This document shows, in pieces, positions 1-6,803 of a DNA stretch of 7,166 nucleotides. Position 1 is the first letter of the stretch, and each line of letters begins with the position of its first letter. Position numbers and translations under genes: made by a program. Below the pieces are notes generated by a model. The model did not search any database. It had not been told where the DNA came from and saw only the letters and a list, made by a program, of their open reading frames with translations. Origin of the DNA: Bog-756 sp049521915 (GTDB lineage Bacteria > Actinomycetota > Acidimicrobiia > Acidimicrobiales > RAAP-2). Location: contig JBEKOI010000216.1 in the NCBI GenBank assembly GCA_049521915.1, positions 1 through 7,166 of the forward strand, written 5' to 3'.

Positions 1-482
1 GCCACGACCAGCCACACGAGGGTCTCGGTCTGCTCGACGTGACCACCCGCAAGGGCACCGGGGCGCGGGCCGTGGGCGAGGTGGTGGCCACCCCGACCGG
101 CGACGCCCCGCGTCCGGCCGACGGGCAGCGGTTGCCCACGCTCACCGGCTTCGAGAACCACAGCGCGGTGACCGCCGTGGGCCCCGGGTCGCGACCCGTG
201 GCCGAGGTGGTCAGTGGGGTCGGCAACGGAGGCGGCGACCGGACCGAAGGCGCCTGGTCCGGTCGCGTGCTCGGCACCTACCTCCACGGGCCGCTCCTGG
301 CCCGCAACGTCGCACTGGCCGATCTGCTGCTGGGCTGGGCCCTGTCGACCTCGAAGGGGCCGGCACTGCTGGACCCGCTGGACGACGGGGAGGAGGCGGC
401 CCTGCGCAACGAGCGGCTGGGTGCCGTCGGCGCACCGGCGGGCAACACCTTCCTGCGGAGATTGACCGGGCACCGCACCTGA
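1..482 (+). CDS. gatD: GatD-like lipid II isoglutaminyl synthase, glutamine amidotransferase subunit (3' end)
   Basis: Partial gene; its 5' end lies before the window. The reading frame is open from base 3 and gives 159 residues before the TGA at 480-482; the GTG at 39 is an internal Val, not the start. GatD is the glutaminase subunit that, with MurT, amidates the D-Glu of lipid II to D-isoglutamine in the cytoplasm. Seen here: a GLLDVTTRKG segment right at the window start, then LTGFENHS, then GTYLHGPLLARNVALADLLL near the end. The His of YLHGP (codon 285-287) matches the catalytic His of class I (CobB/CobQ-like) amidotransferases, and the family pattern is FENH...GTYLHGP.LA.N..LAD. The nucleophilic Cys would be upstream and cannot be checked. 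The family often has NHGGRT where this protein has NHSAVT, a small departure. MurT would be expected just upstream. It converges on the lipid operon and is probably unrelated to it. CobQ/CobB is the alternative, but the C-terminal pattern favours GatD. Confidence 0.86.
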   Translation, partial: HDQPHEGLGLLDVTTRKGTGARAVGEVVATPTGDAPRPADGQRLPTLTGFENHSAVTAVGPGSRPVAEVVSGVGNGGGDRTEGAWSGRVLGTYLHGPLLARNVALADLLLGWALSTSKGPALLDPLDDGEEAALRNERLGAVGAPAGNTFLRRLTGHRT

Positions 483-510
483 GGACCTGGCTTCTGACCG
501 CCGCCCTCAG
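479..510. terminator. Possible weak bidirectional hairpin between convergent genes
   Basis: CTGAGG (479-484) and CCTCAG (505-510) are inverted repeats around a 20-nt centre that holds a shorter GGC/GCC pair (489-491, 500-502). Each arm contains the stop codon of one of the two converging genes (TGA at 480-482 on +, TGA on - read from 509-507). There is no T-tract on either side and the stem is interrupted, so this could be chance in GC-rich DNA. It is the only candidate termination structure in the 24-bp gap. Confidence 0.22.
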
Positions 511-1544
511 CGATTGCGCCTCGGCCACTCGACGCCGTCGTCGGTATCCCGTCGACCGGGGTCGGGGGCCAGCATCCACGAACGCCGCCAGGCGGCGACG
601 TCCGGTCCCTGGAGCGGGGGAGTGGTCCCGGCCGCGGCCTGCTTGCGGGCGGTCCACCAGTCGGAACCGGCTTCGTTGGCCATGGTGGCCACCGCGGCCT
701 CGATGCGCACCGCGAACCGGCGGGCGTTCTCGTCCCCCCCGGGCCACATGGGCGTGCCGAAGGTGATGGTGGTCCGGGTCGGCCGGAGACCCTTGCGTCC
801 CTTGGGCAGGATGTGGCGGGTGCCGTCGAGGTGCACCGGCACGACCGCGGCACCGGTGCGGGAGGCCAGGTAGGCCGCGCCGCCGGTGAACTCCTGGGCC
901 CATCCGTCGGGGGACCGGCCGCCCTCGGGGAAGATGACCAGGTTCCAGCCGCCGGCGAGCAACCCGCCGGCCAGCTCGGCCGACCGACGGTTGACCTTGG
1001 TGCGCTCGATGGGGATGGCGGCCAGCAGGAACGAGAAGGCGTCGGCCTTCCAGCGGCGGTCGAAGAAGTAGTCGGCCGCCGCGGCCACCACCGTGTGGTG
1101 GCGGAACCGCTTCGGGAGGGAGCTCAACAGCAGGGCGGTGTCGACGTGGCTGGCGTGATTGGCGGCGAAGATCACTGGGGCCTCGAGGTCGGTGAGGCCC
1201 TCGTCGCCCCGGATGACCGGGGAGGCCAGCGCCCGAGTGAGGGGCCGGGCCACGTTGTCGAGCACCATGGCCCGGGCCAGGCGCACCGGGTACCGGCGCG
1301 ACCAGTCGGTGTCGTAGTGCACACCCAGCCCGGGCTCCGGTGCCGGTCGGGGCACCGATTCGGGCCAGCTCGGGGGGGCCACCGGGAACCGGGCCCGGCC
1401 GAGCCGCGCCGCCAATGACGAGGGCGACAGGCGCCCGAGGGGACCGCCGGCCAGGTCGTGGCCCGTGCCGCCGCCCAGGGCCGAGTCGACGGCGACCGCC
1501 CGCCGGGGACGCAGGGAGTTGGACGATCCCTTCCTGGCCGTCAC
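507..1544 (-). CDS. PlsC-type lysophospholipid / 1-acylglycerol-3-phosphate acyltransferase
   Basis: 345 residues. Likely transfers an acyl chain from acyl-CoA or acyl-ACP to a lysophospholipid or glycerol-phosphate-type acceptor at the membrane. Motifs seen: block I NHASHVD, H130 and D135 of the catalytic HX4D; DYFFDRRW at 158-165; IPIER at 177-181 (acceptor-binding region); block III FPEGGRS at 205-211; and VVPVHLDGT at 234-242. The first 115 or so residues before the PlsC core are longer than in the small E. coli-type PlsC. They contain an Ala/Pro-rich stretch, then DTDWSRRYP. From memory, this layout and the WRRSW C-terminal tail resemble a long-form actinobacterial lysophospholipid acyltransferase family. 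The GTG start at 1544 is chosen because it overlaps the upstream stop by 4 bp; no convincing ribosome binding site precedes it, so coupling is likely. The true substrate cannot be read from the sequence, and a non-glycerolipid acceptor is possible in this operon. Last gene of the operon. Confidence 0.88.
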   Translation of the reverse strand: MTARKGSSNSLRPRRAVAVDSALGGGTGHDLAGGPLGRLSPSSLAARLGRARFPVAPPSWPESVPRPAPEPGLGVHYDTDWSRRYPVRLARAMVLDNVARPLTRALASPVIRGDEGLTDLEAPVIFAANHASHVDTALLLSSLPKRFRHHTVVAAAADYFFDRRWKADAFSFLLAAIPIERTKVNRRSAELAGGLLAGGWNLVIFPEGGRSPDGWAQEFTGGAAYLASRTGAAVVPVHLDGTRHILPKGRKGLRPTRTTITFGTPMWPGGDENARRFAVRIEAAVATMANEAGSDWWTARKQAAAGTTPPLQGPDVAAWRRSWMLAPDPGRRDTDDGVEWPRRNR

Positions 1545-3130
1545 TGCACGTCGGCCATCAGGATCGGCGGCGCGTGGAGGTGGATCAACGAGGGCGACCG
1601 GCCCACCACGTCGTGGGCCATCTCCAAGGCGTCGGCCAGGGTGGACGCGGCCCGGAACCCGAGCCGGTGGACCGAGGCACTGTCACCGCCGACCACGATG
1701 ACCGCGCCGAGGTGCTGCAGGGCGTGGGCGCACCAATACCACATGTAGAACGGGTGGACGCCGTGATACGCGTGACCGGTGCGGTAGAGATGGATGTACC
1801 ACGGGTCGGTGGCGAAGGACTCCTCGAACCGGTCGGCCACCTCGACGGGATCGGTGGTCTCGGTCAGAACCTGCTCGAAGAAGTCGATGTAGCTCGGATG
1901 GTGGACCGGGTTGAACTCCCACGGGGTGGGGTGGGTCATGATGAGCACGCCGCCCTCCCGGACCAGCGGCTTCCCCCGGTAGAGGTTGAAGAAGTATCCC
2001 AGACCGAGGCAGGCCACCAGGATCGGATTGAGGATCGAGTTCACGTTGTAGGGGCTGATGTAGGGGAGGCCCATGGTCAAGATGTCGGACTGGCCGTCGA
2101 CCGGGACGCCCTGTTGCTCCCAGACGCGCTCGGTGGTCAGGGCGTGGACGGCTTCGACCTCCCCGGCCTGCACCGAGGTCATGCGGTGGGGGGCCTTCAC
2201 CGACTGGAAGATCTGGCGGGCCAGACGCGGCGGGGTCCGGTTCAGCGCCTTCGACGAGGCCAGGTAGCCGAGACGGTCCTTGGTCCCCCACTCCCACTCC
2301 CGCTTCTGCAGGAAGTCGAAGGCGGGCGGGAAGGTGTCGTTGTTGAGGGTGGTCTCGATCTGGAAGACGGTGACGCCGCTGTCGGCGATGAGCCTGCCCA
2401 TGCGCCAGTTGGAGGAGTGCAGCTCCGAGCGGTGCTGGTCCATGAACGACCGGCTCTTCTGCATGGTGAGCGGGTTGTGGTGGTGGCGGAGGCTCTTGTA
2501 GCTGGCCAGACCGGTGGCCACGCTCTTGTGCCCGCCGTCCATGGCCACCAGGTTGATGTTGACGTAGACCAGGAGATCGCTCTCCGCGGCCCGCTTGTTG
2601 ATCTCCACGTCCTCGCCCTGGTCGGTCAGGCCCAGATGGACCAGCGTGTCGGGGTCCTCGGCGTCGTGTTGGGTGAGCAGGCCATTGGGCGCGAATGCGT
2701 CGTAGATGCGGTCGCCGAGGGCGTGCCGGAGCTCGGCCTCGGTCATCCGCCGGTGGAGGGCGAGGGCCACGATCAGCGCCACGTCGTCCACGCCGGCATC
2801 GGCAGCCATGTCGAGGACCTGCTCGATGACCATCTGGCGGATGTCGGGCCGCTCCATGGGCGGCAGGGGCAGCGAGATGTCGTCGAAGGCGATGGTCAGT
2901 TTCATCCCCGGGCGCAAGAGGGCGGGCAGCGGGTCCCGATCGCCCACCGGATGGTTGAGCGCCGAACGGATGGCGGCTGGCGCGTCGGTCAACGGATCGA
3001 TGGGTTCGGGTGCGTAGACGACCCTGCTGCCTTCGGGCAGCTTCTCGAGGCTGAACCGTTCGCCGTGCCAGAACAGCGTGGGCGGCGTGGAACGGTCGAC
3101 GTCGAGCACGAATCCGGGCCTGGGGCTCAT
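1541..3130 (-). CDS. LarA-like (lactate racemase / DUF2088 family) protein with altered active site
   Basis: 529 residues, about 100 longer than typical LarA (roughly 420-430); most of the extra length lies after residue 220. LarA enzymes use a nickel-pincer nucleotide (NPN) for hydride transfer on 2-hydroxyacids. Family signatures seen: FDDISLPLPP at 82-91 (the DxTRPxP region of LarA); ALHRRMTEAEL at 124-134, whose H126 matches catalytic H108 of L. plantarum LarA; GGHKSVATGL at 199-208, whose K202 matches NPN-tethering K184; and RHHHNP at 215-220, with H218 exactly 16 residues after the Lys, as nickel ligand H200 is. Departures: the carboxylate-binding R75 position is L87, and catalytic H174 aligns with I192 between two Asn. 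Residues 447-475 are rich in His and aromatics. The ATG at 3130 overlaps the previous stop (ATGA) and has a good Shine-Dalgarno. The same frame stays open further upstream, but that stretch is antisense-like noise across the dehydrogenase gene. Probably a cytoplasmic hydride-transfer or epimerising enzyme on a non-lactate substrate; the substrate is unknown. Confidence 0.8.
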   Translation of the reverse strand: MSPRPGFVLDVDRSTPPTLFWHGERFSLEKLPEGSRVVYAPEPIDPLTDAPAAIRSALNHPVGDRDPLPALLRPGMKLTIAFDDISLPLPPMERPDIRQMVIEQVLDMAADAGVDDVALIVALALHRRMTEAELRHALGDRIYDAFAPNGLLTQHDAEDPDTLVHLGLTDQGEDVEINKRAAESDLLVYVNINLVAMDGGHKSVATGLASYKSLRHHHNPLTMQKSRSFMDQHRSELHSSNWRMGRLIADSGVTVFQIETTLNNDTFPPAFDFLQKREWEWGTKDRLGYLASSKALNRTPPRLARQIFQSVKAPHRMTSVQAGEVEAVHALTTERVWEQQGVPVDGQSDILTMGLPYISPYNVNSILNPILVACLGLGYFFNLYRGKPLVREGGVLIMTHPTPWEFNPVHHPSYIDFFEQVLTETTDPVEVADRFEESFATDPWYIHLYRTGHAYHGVHPFYMWYWCAHALQHLGAVIVVGGDSASVHRLGFRAASTLADALEMAHDVVGRSPSLIHLHAPPILMADVQ

Positions 3131-4362
3131 CGGGTGCTTCCTTTCGGCTTGCGTAGGTCGAAGACCACCTTCACCGCGCCCCGTCGGCCGGCGGCACCGG
3201 CGTGCCCGATGGCCTCCTCGTACCGCTCCAGTGGGTACGCCGCGCTGACCAGCGAGCCCAGCCCGGCGGAGGCCACCAGTTCGATGGCCAGGTCGAACGT
3301 GCGGCCGGCGTCGACGCCGGCGGGGGAGACCTCGGTGCCGTAGGCGTAGGCACCGACCACGCTGAGCTCGCGGTGCCACAGCGGCGCCAGATCGATCGAG
3401 ACCCGGCCGGGCATGCCGACCAGCACCACCCGGCCCCGGGGTCGGACCATGGCCAGCGAGTGGGTCAGCGACTCGGAGCTGCCGACACAGTCGAGGACCA
3501 CGTCGGCCCCGTTGGTGAGGCGGCCGGCCAGCACCAGCGAGCCCGACCGGCGGCGTACGGCCCGGGCCAGTTGGTCGGGAGCCACGACGGTGTCGGCGCC
3601 GAGGCGCTCGGCCGTCCGCCGCTGCTGCGGGTGCTTGGCCCCGACCATCACCGTGCACTCCGACTCCGGGCGGACCAGATGGTCCAGCGCCGCCACCACG
3701 GCCAGCCCCAGGGTCCCGGCGCCGACGACGGCGACCGTGTCCCCGCCAGCGATGCCGGCCGACAGGACGGCGTGGACCGCACAGGCGGTGGGCTCGACCA
3801 TGACACCGTCCTCGTCGGAGAAGCTCGCCGGGATGGCGTGGAGCTGCGAGGTGTGGGCGGCCAGGCCGGCGTGGGACCAACCGCCGCCGGTGTCGGCGCA
3901 GAACCCGGTCTGGAGGCCGGGATCGATGTCGCCGAAGGCCACGTTCCCACACAGCCCGGTGTGTCCTTGCGCGCACTGGGGGCAGAGCGGGCGGATGTGA
4001 CGGGGGGCGCAGCCGAGCACCGGCTCGATGACCGCCCTCGTGCCCGGGTCCAGTTCCCGCCCGGCATGATCGGCGCCACCGGCGTCGAGCACGCCCACCA
4101 CCTCGTGCCCGGGCACGAAGGGGAAGCTGACCATGTCCTCGAAGTAGCGGGAGCTGCGGCCGTCCAGGGTGGCCAGGTCCGACCCGCAGATGCCCGACAG
4201 GAGGGGTCGGAGGTGGAACCAGTCGTCGGCCGGAAGCACGGGCTCGTCGGCGTCGAGCAGTTGCAGGGGCCCGAGTCCCGCACCCCGGCCCGAGCCGAAG
4301 AGCGAAGCCAGGCGCGAGGCGGCGAAACGCGGCAGGTTCCGCTCGAGGACCAGGGCCTTCAT
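3127..4362 (-). CDS. Zinc-dependent MDR-family alcohol dehydrogenase
   Basis: 411 residues; medium-chain dehydrogenase/reductase, with a GroES-like catalytic domain followed by a Rossmann domain. Interconverts an alcohol and an aldehyde or ketone with NAD(P). Catalytic zinc residues seen: C59 in GICGSD, H86-E87 in PGHEV, and E190 in VMVEPTACAVH. The nucleotide-binding motif is VVGAGTLGL (G214, G216, G219). The end of the second strand reads VMVGAKHPQQ with no acidic residue, so NADP(H) is plausible. The structural-zinc lobe is unusual: C118, C127, C130 and C138, with Arg where the first Cys of the usual C-x2-C-x2-C-x7-C would be; I recall a similar GCxxR..PPC..C pattern in other MDR proteins, so zinc may still bind. 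About 40 residues at the N-terminus, including a Gly-rich stretch, precede the typical domain start. ATG at 4362 overlaps the reductase stop by 4 bp, and no clear ribosome binding site is present. In context it could oxidise or reduce a fatty alcohol/aldehyde from the upstream reductase, or the substrate or product of the LarA-like enzyme. Exact substrate unknown. Confidence 0.88.
   Translation of the reverse strand: MKALVLERNLPRFAASRLASLFGSGRGAGLGPLQLLDADEPVLPADDWFHLRPLLSGICGSDLATLDGRSSRYFEDMVSFPFVPGHEVVGVLDAGGADHAGRELDPGTRAVIEPVLGCAPRHIRPLCPQCAQGHTGLCGNVAFGDIDPGLQTGFCADTGGGWSHAGLAAHTSQLHAIPASFSDEDGVMVEPTACAVHAVLSAGIAGGDTVAVVGAGTLGLAVVAALDHLVRPESECTVMVGAKHPQQRRTAERLGADTVVAPDQLARAVRRRSGSLVLAGRLTNGADVVLDCVGSSESLTHSLAMVRPRGRVVLVGMPGRVSIDLAPLWHRELSVVGAYAYGTEVSPAGVDAGRTFDLAIELVASAGLGSLVSAAYPLERYEEAIGHAGAAGRRGAVKVVFDLRKPKGSTR
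3137..3144 (-). promoter_or_regulatory. Ribosome binding site of the LarA-like gene
   Basis: On the minus strand AAAGGAAG lies 6 nt before the ATG at 3130, inside the last codons of the dehydrogenase gene. It is the only strong Shine-Dalgarno among the operon starts. It supports 3130 as the start rather than any upstream in-frame codon, and suggests this protein is translated partly independently of coupling. Confidence 0.7.
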
Positions 4363-6803
4363 CGGCGCGCGTCCGCCGCCGACCGGCGGATCGCCCCGGC
4401 CAGGGCCGCCTGGCTCGAGTAGCCACGGCGCCGCGCGCCCCGTCGGTCGAGCGGACCGAGGGGGAGTGGCGGCTCCGCTCCGCCGTCGGCCTTGGTCCAG
4501 TGCTCGACGTGCCAGCCCCGCCGTCTGGCAATGGCGGCCAGCTTGGCCTCGGGATTGACGGCCACCGGAAAGCCCACCGCCTCCAACATGGGCAGGTCGC
4601 TGGCCGAGTCGGCATAGGCCATCGACTCGTCCAGCCGGAGTCCTTCGGCTTCGGCGTAGTCGCCGAGCACCAGGGCACGCGCCTCACCGATGGGGGGCAG
4701 CACGTCGAGTCGGCCGGTGAACTTTCCGTCGGCCTGGCCCAGGCGGGCGCAGACGATGTCGTCGAACAGCGGCCGCAGGGGCTCGACCACCAGATCGAGG
4801 GCGCCGGTGATGAGGATGGTGCGGTGGCCGAGGGCCCGGTGCCGGCGGACCCGGGCGATACCGGCCGGGAACGACTTGGCCAGCAGCAGATCGGAGAAGA
4901 GCTCCCACCCGTCGTCGCGGAGCCGGTCGACCGGTGCGCCCTCGTAACGCCGGTAGAAGGTGCGCAGAAAATCCCCCCGATCGCGCCGGTCGAGGACGAG
5001 CAGGGCCGGCGCCTCGCGCAACAGATCGGCCACGAAGGCCGCCCGTTCGGCGGCGGGCAGATGACGTGAGGCCAGCCAGGCGTAGGAGTCGACGACGTTC
5101 GAGGCGATGAGGGTGTTCTCGAGATCGAAGGCGGCCAGGTGCCGGTCGGGGGAGAGGATCGCCTGGCGGGCGCGGTCGCTGCGGCTGGGCTGGTTGGACC
5201 GTCCCGGTGCCGTCCGCACCCGGGCATGTTCGATGACCGAGGGAAGGTGGATGTCCCGCACGTAGGAGTCCCAGTCCACCGCGGCGGGGTCGAGGCAGAA
5301 CGACTGGCGGTCGTCCCCGTCCATCCGGTCCCACAGGGCCATGAGCCGGTCGACGCGGTAGCGGGCCTCGGTCTCGGTGTAGGCCCCGTACAGCTCGACG
5401 TAGCCGAGGGCGCGGTCGGCCAGCAGGTGCTTCTCCTCGAGGGCGGCCACCCACGCCGCCTGACGGCCGCGGATGGGGAGCGAGCCGACCACTTTCTCGG
5501 CCACGTCCATGGCCTTGCTGGCCCGGGTGAGTTGGCGTTGGACCCGTCCTCTCCCCGGGAACGACCACGCGGGCACGACGATGGGCTGACCGTGGACGTC
5601 GTACAGGGGATGCTCGGTGAACCACCCCTGGACCAGATCCACCAGGCGCCCGTAGCGGAAGGGATTCCGGACCCCGGAGGCGACGTGGTAGACGGTCGGG
5701 CCGCGGTAGTCCTCCATCGGGCTCACCACCGCTTCGGCGGCCACCGCGATGATGGCCGCCACCACCAGGTCCACCGGGATCACGTCGGTCACGCCTTCGG
5801 GCACGCCGGGAAACTCGCGGAGCAGTCCGCGGGCGTAGGACACGATGATCGGCTCGGCCATGCGGAAACCGCGTATCCACCCGGGCCGCGGCTCGGCCAG
5901 GGCCGACTCGATGATCGAGGGGCGGATGATGGTCATCGGCACGCTGTCCCCGAACTGCGACACCAGGGCCCGCTCGCCGAGTGCCTTCGTGTAGGGATAG
6001 GCGTCGGGCCATCCGAGCGACTGGGCCCGGGCCTGGCCCGAGGCCACCATCTGCTTCTTGACCCAGTCCTCGCGCAGGCGCTCGGCCCGTTCGGCCAACA
6101 GGTGGAGCCCGGCACCGCCCAGATCGCGGCGGGCCTGCTTGGCGAACCCGGCCAACCGGGCCGAGCCCCGCGACTCGGCGTCGAAGTCGCTGCGCTGACG
6201 TCTGGCTGCATCGACCTCGGTCCGCCAGTCCACGTCGACGCTGAACCGGTTGTCGTCGATGAGCTCCTCTTTGGCCTCGCCCTGGTGGGTGCCGGCCACA
6301 TAGGCCGTGGACACGGGCAGGAAGTGGACGGGCCCGGTGCGCCCTTCGTCTCGGGCCTGTTGCCGGGCCGCCGCCATCGCCGCCGCCACCCGCGACGGTC
6401 CCAGCAGGTTGACCTCGACGGCGGTGTCGAGGGGCGAGTCGAAGCTGACGGCGGCGGCCGAGTGCACGACGATGTCGCATTCGGAGAGCAGGCGCATGCC
6501 TTCGTCGTCGAGGCCCAGACCGTCCGTGGCCACATCGCCGGCCACCGAGGACACCCGGGAGGCCACGTCGGCTTCGAAGCGGTCGCCGTGCTCCGCCCGC
6601 AAGCGGTCGAAACAGTCGTTCTTCAGGATCTCCCGGGTGGCCCGCTGCTGTGCCGTCATCCGGCGCCCGGGACGGATGAGCAGCACCACCCGGCTGTCGG
6701 GAACGGTGCGCAACAACCGTTCCACCAGGGCCGTTCCCAGGAACCCGGTGGCGCCGGTGATGAAGAACTGCTTGCCCCTCAGCGAATCACGGACGCGGGT
6801 CAC
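4359..6803 (-). CDS. Fatty acyl-CoA reductase fused to HAD-IB phosphatase-like domain
   Basis: 814 residues, two enzymes in one chain. Residues 1 to about 390 form a FAR-type extended SDR: TGATGFLG at 16-23 (cofactor loop), LLIRPGRR at 41-48 with basic residues favouring NADPH, VSTAYVAG at 164-171, and catalytic Y269-P-Y-T-K273. A FAR C-terminal ('sterile'-like) domain follows to about 530, starting near YHVASGVRNPFRYG and ending near DWDSYVRDIHLPS. This half should reduce acyl-CoA (or acyl-ACP) to aldehyde or alcohol. After a polar linker, residues about 555-790 form a HAD-IB domain with a helical C1 cap: motif I D560-L-E562-N-T564, motif II T666 in ILITGALD, GKFTG at 693-697, and motif IV D732/D736 in YADSASDLPML. 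The second motif I acid is Glu, not Asp, and the expected motif III Lys in the GEAKA-like segment is R709, so phosphatase activity is uncertain. The GTG at 6803 is chosen because it is the first plausible start before the Rossmann motif; the ATG at 6819 is out of frame. There is no Shine-Dalgarno, consistent with a leaderless mRNA. First gene of the operon. Confidence 0.88.
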   Translation of the reverse strand: MTRVRDSLRGKQFFITGATGFLGTALVERLLRTVPDSRVVLLIRPGRRMTAQQRATREILKNDCFDRLRAEHGDRFEADVASRVSSVAGDVATDGLGLDDEGMRLLSECDIVVHSAAAVSFDSPLDTAVEVNLLGPSRVAAAMAAARQQARDEGRTGPVHFLPVSTAYVAGTHQGEAKEELIDDNRFSVDVDWRTEVDAARRQRSDFDAESRGSARLAGFAKQARRDLGGAGLHLLAERAERLREDWVKKQMVASGQARAQSLGWPDAYPYTKALGERALVSQFGDSVPMTIIRPSIIESALAEPRPGWIRGFRMAEPIIVSYARGLLREFPGVPEGVTDVIPVDLVVAAIIAVAAEAVVSPMEDYRGPTVYHVASGVRNPFRYGRLVDLVQGWFTEHPLYDVHGQPIVVPAWSFPGRGRVQRQLTRASKAMDVAEKVVGSLPIRGRQAAWVAALEEKHLLADRALGYVELYGAYTETEARYRVDRLMALWDRMDGDDRQSFCLDPAAVDWDSYVRDIHLPSVIEHARVRTAPGRSNQPSRSDRARQAILSPDRHLAAFDLENTLIASNVVDSYAWLASRHLPAAERAAFVADLLREAPALLVLDRRDRGDFLRTFYRRYEGAPVDRLRDDGWELFSDLLLAKSFPAGIARVRRHRALGHRTILITGALDLVVEPLRPLFDDIVCARLGQADGKFTGRLDVLPPIGEARALVLGDYAEAEGLRLDESMAYADSASDLPMLEAVGFPVAVNPEAKLAAIARRRGWHVEHWTKADGGAEPPLPLGPLDRRGARRRGYSSQAALAGAIRRSAADARR

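Larger units (their letters stand above)
507..6803 (-). other. Four-gene operon with 4-bp overlaps: FAR-HAD, MDR dehydrogenase, LarA-like, PlsC
   Basis: The genes run on the minus strand with no intergenic space. At 4359-4362 the ATG of the dehydrogenase overlaps the TGA of the reductase gene (ATGA). At 3127-3130 the ATG of the LarA-like gene overlaps the TGA of the dehydrogenase (ATGA). At 1541-1544 the GTG of plsC overlaps the TGA of the LarA-like gene (GTGA). Only the LarA-like start has a clear Shine-Dalgarno sequence, so the dehydrogenase and plsC probably depend on translational coupling. No internal promoter or terminator was seen. The operon is preceded by a divergent TetR gene and ends 24 bp from a convergent gatD-like gene. 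Confidence 0.85.

Noticed and set aside
39..41. GTG at 39 as the start of the first gene
   Set aside because: The frame is open upstream to the window edge and residues before it continue the GatD-like pattern, so this is an internal Val codon of a truncated gene.
1340..3343. Long open frame on the plus strand (667 codons) antisense to the LarA-like gene
   Set aside because: The product is Val/Gly/Arg/His-rich with no recognisable domain; long antisense frames are expected where GC-rich codons leave few stops. The minus strand carries clear conserved motifs.
3202..4422. Plus-strand open frame (406 codons) antisense to the dehydrogenase
   Set aside because: Gly/Val/Asp/Arg-rich without domains; the opposite strand has intact zinc and cofactor motifs.
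3131..5227. In-frame upstream extension of the LarA-like frame, making a 1228-residue protein on the minus strand
   Set aside because: The extension runs out of frame across the dehydrogenase and reductase genes, is low-complexity Arg/Pro/Gly-rich, and matches no family. The ATG at 3130 has a strong ribosome binding site and a 4-bp overlap.
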